Assembly (NCBI RefSeq): GCF_913774285.1
Contig: NZ_CAJYHX010000008.1
Location: 248,001 to 312,000, forward strand
Direction of reading: 5' to 3'
Source of the DNA: an uncultured Sphingomonas sp.
GTDB taxonomy: Bacteria > Pseudomonadota > Alphaproteobacteria > Sphingomonadales > Sphingomonadaceae
Length of the DNA stretch: 64,000 nucleotides
The notes beneath the pieces are model-generated. The model was not told where the DNA came from. It worked only from the letters and a program-made list of their open reading frames with translations, and searched no databases. Positions 17,979 to 26,689 of the stretch are shown here, piece after piece (position 1 is the stretch's first letter; the number at the start of each line of letters is the position of its first letter). The position numbers were made by a program, and so were the translations under genes.

Positions 17979-18925
17979 AGGCTTTTCAGTACACCCGCGC
18001 GAGCAGCCCAGCCGACGCCGCAGCGCTCGCCGCCAAGACGCCCGGCGCCAAGTTCATCGCCGGCGGCACCAATCTGCTCGACCTGATGAAGCTGGAGATC
18101 GAGACCCCGGCGCATCTGATCGACGTCAACAAGCTCGCGCTCGACCGCATCGAGGAGACTGCGGAAGGCGGGCTGCGCATCGGTGCGCTGGTGCGCAACA
18201 CCGATCTGGCCGCCGACAAGCGCGTCCGCCGCGACTATGCGGTGCTGACCCGCGCGATCGTCGCGGGCGCGAGCGGCCAGCTGCGCAACAAGGCGACGAC
18301 CGCGGGCAACCTGCTCCAGCGCACCCGCTGCCCCTATTTCTACGACCCCAACCAGCCCTGCAACAAGCGCAAGCCGGGCAGCGGCTGCGCGGCGATCGGC
18401 GGGTTCAGCCGCCAGCTCGCGGTGATCGGCACCAGCAAAGCGTGCATCGCCACCTACCCGGGCGACATGGCGATCGCGATGCGGCTGCTCGATGCGACGG
18501 TGGAGACGGTGAAGCCTGACGGCGCCACGCGCAAGATTGCCATCGCCGACTTCCACCGCCTGCCAGGCGACACCCCGCACCTCGACAACAATCTGCAGAC
18601 CGGCGAGCTGATCACCGCGGTTACCCTGCCCAAGCCGCTGGGCGGCAAGCATTTCTACCACAAGGTGCGCGACCGTGCGTCCTATGCCTTCGCGCTCGTC
18701 TCGGTGGCGGCGGTGGTGCAGAAGGACGGCACCGGCCGCGTCGCCTTCGGCGGCATGGCGCACAAGCCGTGGCGCGTCGAAGCGGCGGAGGCCGCGCTGC
18801 CCAAAGGCGCGGCGGCCACCGCGAGAATCGCTTTCGCCGGCGCCACGCCGACGCACGACAATGCCTTCAAGCTGCCGCTGGCCGAGCGCACGCTCGCCGC
18901 GGTGCTGAGCGAAGCAAGGGGCTGA
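17975..18925 (+). CDS. paoB: Aldehyde oxidoreductase, FAD subunit with extra [4Fe-4S] site
   Basis: A 316-residue FAD-binding subunit of the molybdenum hydroxylase. FAD motifs are [13 protein letters not shown] (near 29-41) and [13 protein letters not shown]. The insert [20 protein letters not shown] supplies closely spaced cysteines as in E. coli PaoB, where they hold a [4Fe-4S] cluster absent from ordinary xanthine dehydrogenases. It carries no signal peptide and would be exported by hitch-hiking on the PaoA Tat leader. Translationally coupled to paoA by ATGA; paoC begins 3 bases after its stop. Confidence 0.92.
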   Translation: MKAFQYTRASSPADAAALAAKTPGAKFIAGGTNLLDLMKLEIETPAHLIDVNKLALDRIEETAEGGLRIGALVRNTDLAADKRVRRDYAVLTRAIVAGASGQLRNKATTAGNLLQRTRCPYFYDPNQPCNKRKPGSGCAAIGGFSRQLAVIGTSKACIATYPGDMAIAMRLLDATVETVKPDGATRKIAIADFHRLPGDTPHLDNNLQTGELITAVTLPKPLGGKHFYHKVRDRASYAFALVSVAAVVQKDGTGRVAFGGMAHKPWRVEAAEAALPKGAAATARIAFAGATPTHDNAFKLPLAERTLAAVLSEARG

Positions 18926-18928
18926 GCC

Positions 18929-21136
18929 ATGAAGTTCGATACCCCCGCCACGACCAACCCGATCGACCGCCTCAAGGTGGTCGGCAAGGCCACCGACCGG
19001 ATCGACGGTCCGCTCAAGACCACCGGCCGCGCGCCCTATGCCTATGAGCGGCACGACGTAGCGCCGGGTGCGGCATACGGCTATGTGCTCGGCTCGGCGA
19101 TCGCCAAGGGCCGGATCACCGGCATGGACCTCAGCGCCGCCAAGGCAGCGCCGGGCGTGCTCGCGATCGTCACCGCCGAGAATGCCGGCAAGCTGACCAA
19201 GGGCAATTTCAACACCGCCAACCTGCTCGGCGGGCCCGAGATCGAGCATTACCACCAGGCGATCGCGCTGGTGGTGGCCGAAACCTTCGAGCAGGCGCGC
19301 GCCGCCTCGTCGCTGATCCGCGTCGACTATGCGCGCGGCAAGGGGCGGTTCGATCTCAAAGCGGAAATGGCGAGTGCCACGCTGCCCAAGGAAGGCTTTG
19401 GCGGCCCGGCGGAGAGCAAGGTCGGCAATTTCGAGGGCGCCTTCGCCAGCGCCCCCGTCCAGCTCGACGCACGCTACACCACGCCCGACCATTCGCACGC
19501 GATGATGGAGCCGCACGCTTCCACCGCCAAGTGGGAAGGCGACCAGCTGCTGCTCTGGACGTCCAACCAGATGATCAACTGGGGCAAGGGGGATGTCGCG
19601 CGGACGCTGGGCATTCCCAAGGAGAAGGTGCGGCTGATGTCGCCCTTCGTCGGCGGCGGGTTCGGCGGCAAGCTGTTCGTCCGCACCGATGCGATCCTCG
19701 CGGCGCTCGGCGCGCGCGCTGCCGGGCGACCGGTCAAGGTGTCGCTCCAGCGCCCGCTGATCGCCAACAACACAACCCACCGTCCGGCGACGATCCAGCG
19801 CATCCGCATCGGCACCACTAAGGACGGCAAGATCACCGCGATCGGCCATGAGAGCTGGTCGGGCGACTTGCCCGGCGGCGGCCCGGAGACGGCGGTGAGC
19901 CAGACCCGCCTTCTCTACGCGGGCGAGAACCGGCTGACCGCGATGCGGCTCGCGGTACTCGACCTGCCCGAGGGCAATGCGATGCGCGCGCCGGGCGAGG
20001 CGCCCGGCCTGATGGCGCTCGAAATCGCGATGGACGAGATGGCGGAGAAGCTGGGGATGGACCCGGTGGCGTTCCGCGCGCTCAACGACACCCAGGTCGA
20101 TCCCGAGGCCGCCAACCGCCCCTTCTCGCAGCGCCAGCTGGTCCAGTGCATGCGGATCGGCGCCGAGAAGTTCGGCTGGGCCAAGCGCGCCAAGGCGCCC
20201 GGTGCGATCCGAGAGGGCCGCTGGCTGATCGGCATGGGCATGGCCGCCGCGTTCCGCAACAACCTCAACGGCCGCTCCGGCGCGCGGGTGCGGCTGGACG
20301 GCAAGGGCGTGGTGACGGTCGAGACCGACATGACCGACATCGGCACCGGCACCTACACCATCATCGCCCAGACCGCGGCGGAGATGATGGGCGTGCCGCT
20401 CGAGACGGTGGTGGTGCGGCTCGGCGATTCCAGCTTCCCGGCCTCGTCGGGCTCGGGCGGGCAATGGGGCGCCAACAGCTCGACGGCGGGCGTGTACGCC
20501 GCCTGCGCGATGCTGCGCGACAAGGTGACCGCGGCGCTTGGCTTCAACTCGGCCGATGTGGTGTTCGAGGACGGCAAGGTCCGTGCGGGCAATCGCAGCG
20601 TGCCGCTGGCCGATGCGGCCAAGGGCGGCGAGCTCGTCGCCGAGGACTTTATGGACTATGGCGACCTCGCCAGGAAGTACCAGCAGTCCACCTTCGGCGC
20701 GCATTTCGTCGAGGTTGCCGTCGATGCGGCGACCGCCGAGGTGCGCGTGCGGCGGATGCTCGCGGTCTGCGCGGCGGGGCGGATCCTGAACCCGAAGTCC
20801 GCGCGCAGCCAGGTGATCGGCGCGATGACGATGGGCGTCGGCTCGGCGCTGATGGAGGAGCTCGCGGTCGACAAGCGCTTCGGCTATTTCGTGAACCACG
20901 ATCTCGCGAGCTACGAAGTACCGGTCCATGCCGACATCCCGCACCAGGAGGTGATCTTCCTCGACGAGACCGATCCCACGACGTCGCCGATGAAGGCGAA
21001 GGGTGTCGGCGAGCTCGGCCTGTGCGGCGTCGGCGCGGCGGTGGCGAACGCCATCCACAATGCCTGCGGGGTGCGGGTGCGCGACTATCCGGTGACGCTG
21101 GACAAGCTGCTGCCGGGGATGCCGGCGTTCGTGTGA
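18929..21136 (+). CDS. paoC: Aldehyde oxidoreductase, molybdenum cofactor subunit
   Basis: The 735-residue catalytic subunit that binds the molybdopterin cytosine dinucleotide cofactor and oxidises aldehydes to acids. It shows the small N-terminal domain (KVVGKATDRIDGPLKTTGRA), cofactor loops SPFVGGGFGGK and MRAPGEAPG, and the conserved C-terminal KGVGELGLCGVGAA carrying the catalytic glutamate. The family uses broad aromatic and aliphatic aldehydes for detoxification; the exact substrate cannot be told. No MocA/PaoD cofactor-insertion gene follows: the next gene is a CLC channel beyond a repeat element. Confidence 0.92.
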   Translation: MKFDTPATTNPIDRLKVVGKATDRIDGPLKTTGRAPYAYERHDVAPGAAYGYVLGSAIAKGRITGMDLSAAKAAPGVLAIVTAENAGKLTKGNFNTANLLGGPEIEHYHQAIALVVAETFEQARAASSLIRVDYARGKGRFDLKAEMASATLPKEGFGGPAESKVGNFEGAFASAPVQLDARYTTPDHSHAMMEPHASTAKWEGDQLLLWTSNQMINWGKGDVARTLGIPKEKVRLMSPFVGGGFGGKLFVRTDAILAALGARAAGRPVKVSLQRPLIANNTTHRPATIQRIRIGTTKDGKITAIGHESWSGDLPGGGPETAVSQTRLLYAGENRLTAMRLAVLDLPEGNAMRAPGEAPGLMALEIAMDEMAEKLGMDPVAFRALNDTQVDPEAANRPFSQRQLVQCMRIGAEKFGWAKRAKAPGAIREGRWLIGMGMAAAFRNNLNGRSGARVRLDGKGVVTVETDMTDIGTGTYTIIAQTAAEMMGVPLETVVVRLGDSSFPASSGSGGQWGANSSTAGVYAACAMLRDKVTAALGFNSADVVFEDGKVRAGNRSVPLADAAKGGELVAEDFMDYGDLARKYQQSTFGAHFVEVAVDAATAEVRVRRMLAVCAAGRILNPKSARSQVIGAMTMGVGSALMEELAVDKRFGYFVNHDLASYEVPVHADIPHQEVIFLDETDPTTSPMKAKGVGELGLCGVGAAVANAIHNACGVRVRDYPVTLDKLLPGMPAFV

Positions 21137-21140
21137 CCTA

Positions 21141-21280
21141 GATCCTCCCCTGTAAGGGGAGGGGGACCAAGACGCGCAGCGGCTTGGTGGAGGGGGATCG
21201 CCGCGAGGGACGCCCCTTGTGGAAGTCCCCCTCCACCACCGCCTTCGGCGGCGGTCCCCCTCCCCGTGCCGGGGAGGATC
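21141..21280. repeat. 140-bp dispersed inverted-repeat element (GATCCTCCCC ends)
   Basis: Bounded by perfect inverted ends GATCCTCCCC and GGGGAGGATC, with inner GGGGAGGGGGACC / GGTCCCCCTCCCC and GGTGGAGGGGGA / TCCCCCTCCACC arms, so nearly the whole element folds on itself. It lies directly behind the paoC stop. This is a sphingomonad-type GC-rich palindromic repeat; it is non-coding and could act as a terminator or mRNA stabiliser for paoABC. Confidence 0.75.
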
Positions 21281-21346
21281 TTGGGCTGGCGCTCCCCTCC
21301 CTCCCCCGCTACAGCACCCGCGCCGGGGGGCAGGCTGAGGGAGTGC

Positions 21347-22687
21347 ATGGACCACCACCGGACCACCCGCCGCGTCCGCGCGATCGTGCGCCGGCATGGG
21401 CCCACCGCTCAAACGTGGCGCCGCCGCGTCGCGTTTCTCGGCGGTGCGATCGTGATCGGCCTCGTCGCCTTCGCCTTTGCCGAAGCCGCCGACTGGGCCG
21501 CGCGCCGATTCACCACGCTGGAGCGGACCTGGTGGTGGCTCCCTCTCCTCCTCACCCCCGCCGGCTTCGCACTGTTTGCCTGGGCCACGCGCCGCTTCGC
21601 CCCCGACGCAGTCGGCTCGGGCATCCCGCAGGTAATGGCGGCGACGCGCGATCCCGACGACGCGATGAACGGCCTCACCTCCGCCAGGACGGTGGTGCTG
21701 AAGCTGATCCTCACCATCGGCGCGGTGCTGGTCGGCGCGTCCACCGGGCGCGAGGGGCCGACGGTGCAGGTCGCCGCCTCGATCATGGGCTATGCGCACC
21801 GGCTCGCCCGCGTGCCGATCCGCGCCTCGGTGTTCATCGCCGGCGGCGCGGCCGGCGTGGCGGCGGCGTTCAACACGCCGCTCGCCGGGGTCGCCTTCGC
21901 GATCGAGGAACTCGCCGCCGCCTATGAGCAGCGCATGGCGGTGCTGGTGATGGCCGCGGTGCTGATCGCGGGCATGACCAGCCTCGGCATCGCTGGGGAC
22001 TATGTCTATTTCGGTGCGATGCGCAGCACGCTGCCGCTCGCCCAGGCGGTTCTTGCGGCGCCCGTCGCGGGCGTGGTGGGTGGTCTCGCCGGGGGCCTGT
22101 TCTCGCGCCTGATGCTTGCCGCAGGTGGATCGGACTGGCGGCCGCTGGTCGCCGTCCGCCGCCACAAGCTGCTTTTCGCCGCCGTTTGCGGGCTTGTCGT
22201 CGCGGTACTGGGCGTGACGACGGGGCTGACTTGGGGCACCGGCTATGACGCCGCCCGCGCCGCGATCACCGGCAGCGAGATCGCCTGGTGGTACGCTCCC
22301 GCCAAGTTCGCGACGACGCTCGCCACCGCGATTGCCAGCATTCCCGGCGGCATCTTCGCGCCGTCGCTCTCCGTCGGTGCGGGTGTCGGCGACCTCGTCC
22401 GCCCGATCTTCCCCACTGCGCCGGGCGGGACGATCGTGCTGCTCGGCATGGTCGCCTATTTCACCGGGGTGGTGCGCGCGCCGCTGACCGCGGTGATCAT
22501 CATCGCCGAGACCACCGCCAGCCGCGGCCTGATGCTGCCGCTGCTCGCCGCCGCGCTGATCGCCGACTTCACCGCGCAGATCATCTCGAAGGAACGGCTC
22601 TATCACGGCCTGTCGCTGCGCTTCGGTACCACGCAGGTGCAGCATGAATCCGACGAGGCGGGGAACGGATCGGGCCCGCGCGCGTAA
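21347..22687 (+). CDS. CLC-family chloride channel / H+-coupled antiporter
   Basis: A 446-residue polytopic membrane protein. CLC signature loops are present: GSGIPQ (usually GSGIPE), GREGP carrying the gating glutamate, and AFNTPLAGVAFAIEEL, where the IEE pair contains the proton-pathway glutamate, so a proton-coupled antiporter is more likely than a passive channel. C-terminal GGIFAPSLSVGAG matches the GGIFAPSL anion loop. Start set at MDHHRTT, preceded by GAGGGAG. It sits between paoABC and the trehalose operon and may share an osmotic or pH-stress role with the latter. A hairpin lies after the stop. Confidence 0.9.
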   Translation: MDHHRTTRRVRAIVRRHGPTAQTWRRRVAFLGGAIVIGLVAFAFAEAADWAARRFTTLERTWWWLPLLLTPAGFALFAWATRRFAPDAVGSGIPQVMAATRDPDDAMNGLTSARTVVLKLILTIGAVLVGASTGREGPTVQVAASIMGYAHRLARVPIRASVFIAGGAAGVAAAFNTPLAGVAFAIEELAAAYEQRMAVLVMAAVLIAGMTSLGIAGDYVYFGAMRSTLPLAQAVLAAPVAGVVGGLAGGLFSRLMLAAGGSDWRPLVAVRRHKLLFAAVCGLVVAVLGVTTGLTWGTGYDAARAAITGSEIAWWYAPAKFATTLATAIASIPGGIFAPSLSVGAGVGDLVRPIFPTAPGGTIVLLGMVAYFTGVVRAPLTAVIIIAETTASRGLMLPLLAAALIADFTAQIISKERLYHGLSLRFGTTQVQHESDEAGNGSGPRA

Positions 22688-22699
22688 CGATCCTGTGGC

Positions 22700-22720
22700 G
22701 GGCGCCCCTTCCTGGCGCCC
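22700..22720 (+). terminator. Hairpin between the CLC gene and otsB
   Basis: A perfect 7-base stem GGGCGCC/GGCGCCC with a pyrimidine loop lies 12 bases after the CLC stop and 14 bases before the otsB start. It lacks a T-run, so it may be a weak terminator or only attenuate read-through. Confidence 0.4.
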
Positions 22721-22734
22721 CGATGAGGAGTTGC

Positions 22735-23493
22735 ATGCCCGACCGGGACCCCGTTCTGCTGATGCCGCCCCCGGCGGATCTGCTCGATACTGCCAGCCTG
22801 TTCCTCGATTTCGACGGGACCCTGGTCGAACTCGCCGACCGGCCCGATGGCGTGGTGGTCGCGCCGGTGCTGGTCGACCTGATCCGTGCGCTGGAGGAAA
22901 AGCTCGACGGTCGCCTGGCGCTGGTCAGCGGCCGTCCCGCGGGCGACCTGACAGCGCTGTTCGGCGACCATGCCCCCTCCTTGGTGGGCAGCCACGGCAT
23001 GGAATTCCACTGGTCTGACGGCCGCCGCGAACAGGCGGAGCGCCCCGCCGGGCTGATCGCCGCGCTGGACGCGATGCGGACCTTCACCGAGAGCAACGAC
23101 GGCGCAATCCTCGAAGACAAGCCGCTGGGCGCCGCCGTCCACTACCGCCTGAACCCCGCGCTTGAAGCCGAGGCCATGGCGCTGGGCGAACGGCTTGCCG
23201 CCGAGCACGGCCTCTATCTCCAGCACGGCAAGATGATGGTCGAGGTCCGCACCGCGGGCGGCGACAAGGGCAGCGCGATCCGCACGCTGATGGCCGATCC
23301 CCGCTTCGCCGCGGGCCGCCCCGTATTCCTCGGCGACGACGTGACCGACGAGCCGGGCTTTTCTGCCGTGGCGCTGCTCGGCGGCGCGGGCGTGCTGGTT
23401 GGCGATCCCCGCCCCACCGATGCGCGCTACCGCCTCGACGACGTGTCGGGCGTGCTCGCCTGGCTGGCCGCTGCAACCGGAGTCCATGCATGA
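22735..23493 (+). CDS. otsB: Trehalose-6-phosphate phosphatase
   Basis: A 252-residue HAD-superfamily phosphatase that releases trehalose from trehalose-6-phosphate. Motif I is FLDFDGTLVE (near residue 23), motif II LVSGRP, and the motif III/IV region GGDKGSAI...VFLGDDVTDE. The ATG has ATGAGGAG upstream; an earlier in-frame ATG only adds four residues. Its stop overlaps the following GH15 gene (ATGA), and otsA closes the operon, so the pathway is encoded as otsB-GH15-otsA. Confidence 0.94.
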   Translation: MPDRDPVLLMPPPADLLDTASLFLDFDGTLVELADRPDGVVVAPVLVDLIRALEEKLDGRLALVSGRPAGDLTALFGDHAPSLVGSHGMEFHWSDGRREQAERPAGLIAALDAMRTFTESNDGAILEDKPLGAAVHYRLNPALEAEAMALGERLAAEHGLYLQHGKMMVEVRTAGGDKGSAIRTLMADPRFAAGRPVFLGDDVTDEPGFSAVALLGGAGVLVGDPRPTDARYRLDDVSGVLAWLAAATGVHA

Positions 23494-25283
23494 CCACGCT
23501 CGACCTCTGGCCGATCGGCAATTGCCAGGTCAGCGCGCTGATCGACCGCGCCGGCCGCTTCGTCTGGGGCTGCGTGCCCCGCGTCGACGGCGATCCGCTC
23601 TTCTCCGCCCTTGTCGGCGGTGAGGACCCCGACGCCGGCTATTGGGACATCGCGCTGGAAGGCGTGGTCTCGGTCGAGCAGCGCTATCTGCGCAACACCC
23701 CGATCCTGGTCAGCCGCCATACCGATGCCGCCGGCAACGCGATCGAAGTCACCGACTTCTGCCCGCGCTTCTCGCGGCTCGGCCGGGTCTATCGCCCGGT
23801 CGCCTTCGCCCGCATCGTCAAGCCGGTGGCGGGCAGCCCACGCATCCGGGTGAAGCTGCGCCCCACCTGCGGCTGGGGCAAGGGCTGCAAGACGCGCATC
23901 GGCGGCTCCAATCATCTGCGCTATCTGGTCGAGCCGATGACGCTCCGCCTCACCACCACCGCGCCGGTCGGCATGGTGGAGGAAGAACGTGTCTTCCGCG
24001 TCGAGAAGCCGCTGCACTTCTTCCTCGGGCCGGACGAAAGCTTCAGCGGCGATGTCGCCGAGACGGTCGACGACATGCTGCTCAACACCATCGCGGAGTG
24101 GCAGCACTGGGTGCGCGGCCTCGCCATTCCGCTCGAATGGCAGGAGGTGGTGATCCGCTCGGCCATCACCCTCAAGCTCTGCCAGCACGAGGAGACCGGT
24201 GCGATCGTGGCAGCGCTCACTACCTCGATCCCAGAGCATGCCGGCTCGCAGCGCAACTGGGACTATCGCTACTGCTGGATTCGCGACGCCTATTATACGG
24301 TCCAGGCGCTCAACCGGCTGGGCGCGCTCGACGTTCTCGAGACCTATCTCGGATACTTGCGCAACATCGTCGACGATGCCCGCGCCGAGCCGCGCGGCGG
24401 CCATATCCAGCCGCTCTATGGCGTGCTCGGCGAACCGACCCTGGTCGAGCGCGAGGCGCCCGATCTCGCCGGCTATCGCGGCATGGGCCCGGTGCGCGTC
24501 GGCAACCAGGCCTATGAGCAGGTCCAGCACGACGCCTATGGCCAGATCGTCCTGTCCAACGTGCAGGCCTTTTTCGACCAGCGGCTGTATCGCATCGCCA
24601 GCGTCGAGGATTTTGAATCGCTGGAGCGCGTCGGCGAGCGTGCCTGGCAGTATCACGATTCCCCCGATGCGGGCCTGTGGGAGCTGCGCACGCGCCAGAG
24701 CGTCCACACCTATTCGGTGGCGATGTGCTGGGCGGCGTGCGACCGGCTCGCCAACGCCGCGCATGTGCTCAATCTCCCCGAGCGCCGCGACTTCTGGCAG
24801 CACCGCGCCGACACGATCCGCACGACGATCTTCGACAAGGCGTGGCGCGCGGAGACCGATCGCTTCTCCGCCACCTTCTCGGGCGACGATCTCGACGCCA
24901 GCCTGCTCCAGCTGCTGGAGATGCGCTTCCTGGCACCCGACGATCCCCGCTTCGTCTCGACGCTCAAGGCCGTGGAAGCGGGTCTCCGCCGCGGCTCGAC
25001 GATGCTGCGCTACGATACCGAGGATGATTTCGGCCTGCCCGAAACCGCGTTCAACTTCTGTACGTTCTGGTTGATCGAAGCGCTGCACATCACCGGCCGC
25101 ACCGATGAGGCGCGCGCCTTGTTCGAGGAGATGCTGGGCCGCCGCACCGCCGCCGGCCTGCTCTCCGAGGATATCGACCCCGTCACCGGGGAATTGTGGG
25201 GCAATTATCCCCAGACCTACTCGCTGGTCGGCATGATCAATTGCGCCGTCCTGCTGAGCAAGCCCTGGAGTTCGATTCGTTGA
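23490..25283 (+). CDS. GH15-family glucoamylase/trehalase-like hydrolase
   Basis: A 597-residue cytoplasmic protein with the trehalase-like N-terminal beta domain (IGNCQVSALIDRAGRFVWGC) and a GH15 (alpha/alpha)6 barrel: RNWDYRYCWIRDAYY, GPVRVGNQAYEQVQHDAYG, and the C-terminal SEDIDPVTGELWGNYPQTYS carrying the likely base glutamate. GH15 proteins of this build include trehalases and glucoamylases. Its position inside otsBA suggests turnover of trehalose or a related glucoside made by the same operon, so that the level can be adjusted. It overlaps otsB by ATGA and otsA by TTGA. Confidence 0.88.
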   Translation: MTTLDLWPIGNCQVSALIDRAGRFVWGCVPRVDGDPLFSALVGGEDPDAGYWDIALEGVVSVEQRYLRNTPILVSRHTDAAGNAIEVTDFCPRFSRLGRVYRPVAFARIVKPVAGSPRIRVKLRPTCGWGKGCKTRIGGSNHLRYLVEPMTLRLTTTAPVGMVEEERVFRVEKPLHFFLGPDESFSGDVAETVDDMLLNTIAEWQHWVRGLAIPLEWQEVVIRSAITLKLCQHEETGAIVAALTTSIPEHAGSQRNWDYRYCWIRDAYYTVQALNRLGALDVLETYLGYLRNIVDDARAEPRGGHIQPLYGVLGEPTLVEREAPDLAGYRGMGPVRVGNQAYEQVQHDAYGQIVLSNVQAFFDQRLYRIASVEDFESLERVGERAWQYHDSPDAGLWELRTRQSVHTYSVAMCWAACDRLANAAHVLNLPERRDFWQHRADTIRTTIFDKAWRAETDRFSATFSGDDLDASLLQLLEMRFLAPDDPRFVSTLKAVEAGLRRGSTMLRYDTEDDFGLPETAFNFCTFWLIEALHITGRTDEARALFEEMLGRRTAAGLLSEDIDPVTGELWGNYPQTYSLVGMINCAVLLSKPWSSIR

Positions 25284-26689
25284 GCCGCCTTATCGTCATC
25301 TCGAACCGCGTAACCGCACCCAACGGCTCCAATTCGGGGGCGCAGGGCGGCCTCGCCGTCGCCCTCGCCGCAGCCCTGCGCGAAAATGGCGGCATCTGGT
25401 TCGGCTGGTCCGGCGAGCAGACCGACCAGTTCACCGGCCAGATCAGCATGCAGCGGAACGAGGGCGTCACCACCGCAACGGTCGACCTCGAAGAGCAGGA
25501 CATCGACGAATATTATAACGGCTATGCCAACCGCACGCTGTGGCCGCTGTTTCACTACCGGATCGACCTGGCCGAATATGAGCGCGGCTTTGCCGGCGGC
25601 TATCAGCGCGTCAACGAGCGCTTCGCCGAGACTGTGCGGCCGCTGATCGAGCCCGACGACGTCGTGTGGGTGCAGGACTATCACATGTTCCCGCTCGGGC
25701 AGGAGCTGCGCCGTCGCGGCTGCCGAAACCGCATCGGCTTCTTCCTCCACATCCCCTGGCCGCCGCGCCGCCTGCTCTCCAGCCTGCCCAAGGCGCACGA
25801 GCTGATCGAGACGCTGTTCGCCTATGACGTGATCGGCTTCCACACCCAGGAATGGATGGAATCGTTCATCGACTTCGCCCGCGCCGAGATGGAAGCGGTG
25901 GTCCAGCCCGACGGCGTGCTACGCATCGGCCTGAAGAGCGTGAAGCTGGTTGCCTGCCCGATCGGCATCGACGCCAAGGAATTCGCGGCGCTGGCCGAAA
26001 GCGACTCCGCGCGCGAGACCTTCGAGCAGATGCGCACCAGCTCGGTCGGTCGCTCGCTGATCGTCGGCGTCGACCGGCTCGATTATTCCAAGGGGCTGGA
26101 GGAGCGGTTCCTCGGATACGAGCGCTTCCTCACGACGTACCCCGAGCAGCGCAAGGAAGTGTATCTGCTCCAGATCGCGCCGCCGTCGCGGGCGACGGTG
26201 GAGACCTATCAGCGCATCCGCAACACGCTGGAAGGCCTGTCGGGCAAGATCAACGGCGCGCATGCCGATCTCGACTGGGTGCCGCTGCGCTACGTCAACC
26301 AAGGCTATCCGCGCGACGTGCTGGCGGGCGTGTACCGCGCCGCCAAGATCGGCCTGGTCACGCCGTTGCGCGACGGGATGAACCTGGTGGCGAAGGAATA
26401 TGTCGCCGCGCAGGATCCCAAGGATCCCGGTGTGCTGATCCTCTCCAAGTTCGCCGGCGCCGCGATCCAGATGGAGCAGGCGCTGCTGGTGAACCCCTAT
26501 AGCGCCGAGGAAGTCTCCGACGCGATCTGCCAAGCGCTCAACATGTCGCTCGAGGAGCGGATCGAGCGCTGGCAAGCGCTGAAGCAGGGCGTCGACGAGC
26601 AGGACGTGATGTGGTGGCTCAAGAAGTTCACCGACGAGCTCAGGAACGTGCCGATGGAGACGGAGACGCGGCTTCCGGTCGAGGCGTGA
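25280..26689 (+). CDS. otsA: Trehalose-6-phosphate synthase, TTG start
   Basis: A GT20 enzyme joining UDP-glucose and glucose-6-phosphate. It has 469 residues if translation begins at the TTG that overlaps the GH15 stop (TTGA), with GGAG nine bases upstream. An in-frame ATG 28 codons earlier would give a tail with no family resemblance that lies wholly inside the GH15 gene. Motifs: LIVISNRV, GGLAVALAAAL, VWVQDYHMF, GVDRLDYSKGLEERF, and PLRDGMNLVAKEYVAAQ. Its last 50 bases overlap the tail of the convergent mscS gene. Confidence 0.93.
   Translation: MSRLIVISNRVTAPNGSNSGAQGGLAVALAAALRENGGIWFGWSGEQTDQFTGQISMQRNEGVTTATVDLEEQDIDEYYNGYANRTLWPLFHYRIDLAEYERGFAGGYQRVNERFAETVRPLIEPDDVVWVQDYHMFPLGQELRRRGCRNRIGFFLHIPWPPRRLLSSLPKAHELIETLFAYDVIGFHTQEWMESFIDFARAEMEAVVQPDGVLRIGLKSVKLVACPIGIDAKEFAALAESDSARETFEQMRTSSVGRSLIVGVDRLDYSKGLEERFLGYERFLTTYPEQRKEVYLLQIAPPSRATVETYQRIRNTLEGLSGKINGAHADLDWVPLRYVNQGYPRDVLAGVYRAAKIGLVTPLRDGMNLVAKEYVAAQDPKDPGVLILSKFAGAAIQMEQALLVNPYSAEEVSDAICQALNMSLEERIERWQALKQGVDEQDVMWWLKKFTDELRNVPMETETRLPVEA

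Noticed and set aside
17924..22645. A 1573-codon open frame on the minus strand across paoBC and the CLC gene
   Set aside because: It is antisense to four genes with clear family motifs; its composition (Arg, Gly, His, Asp rich, no domains) is the usual shadow of GC-rich codon use.
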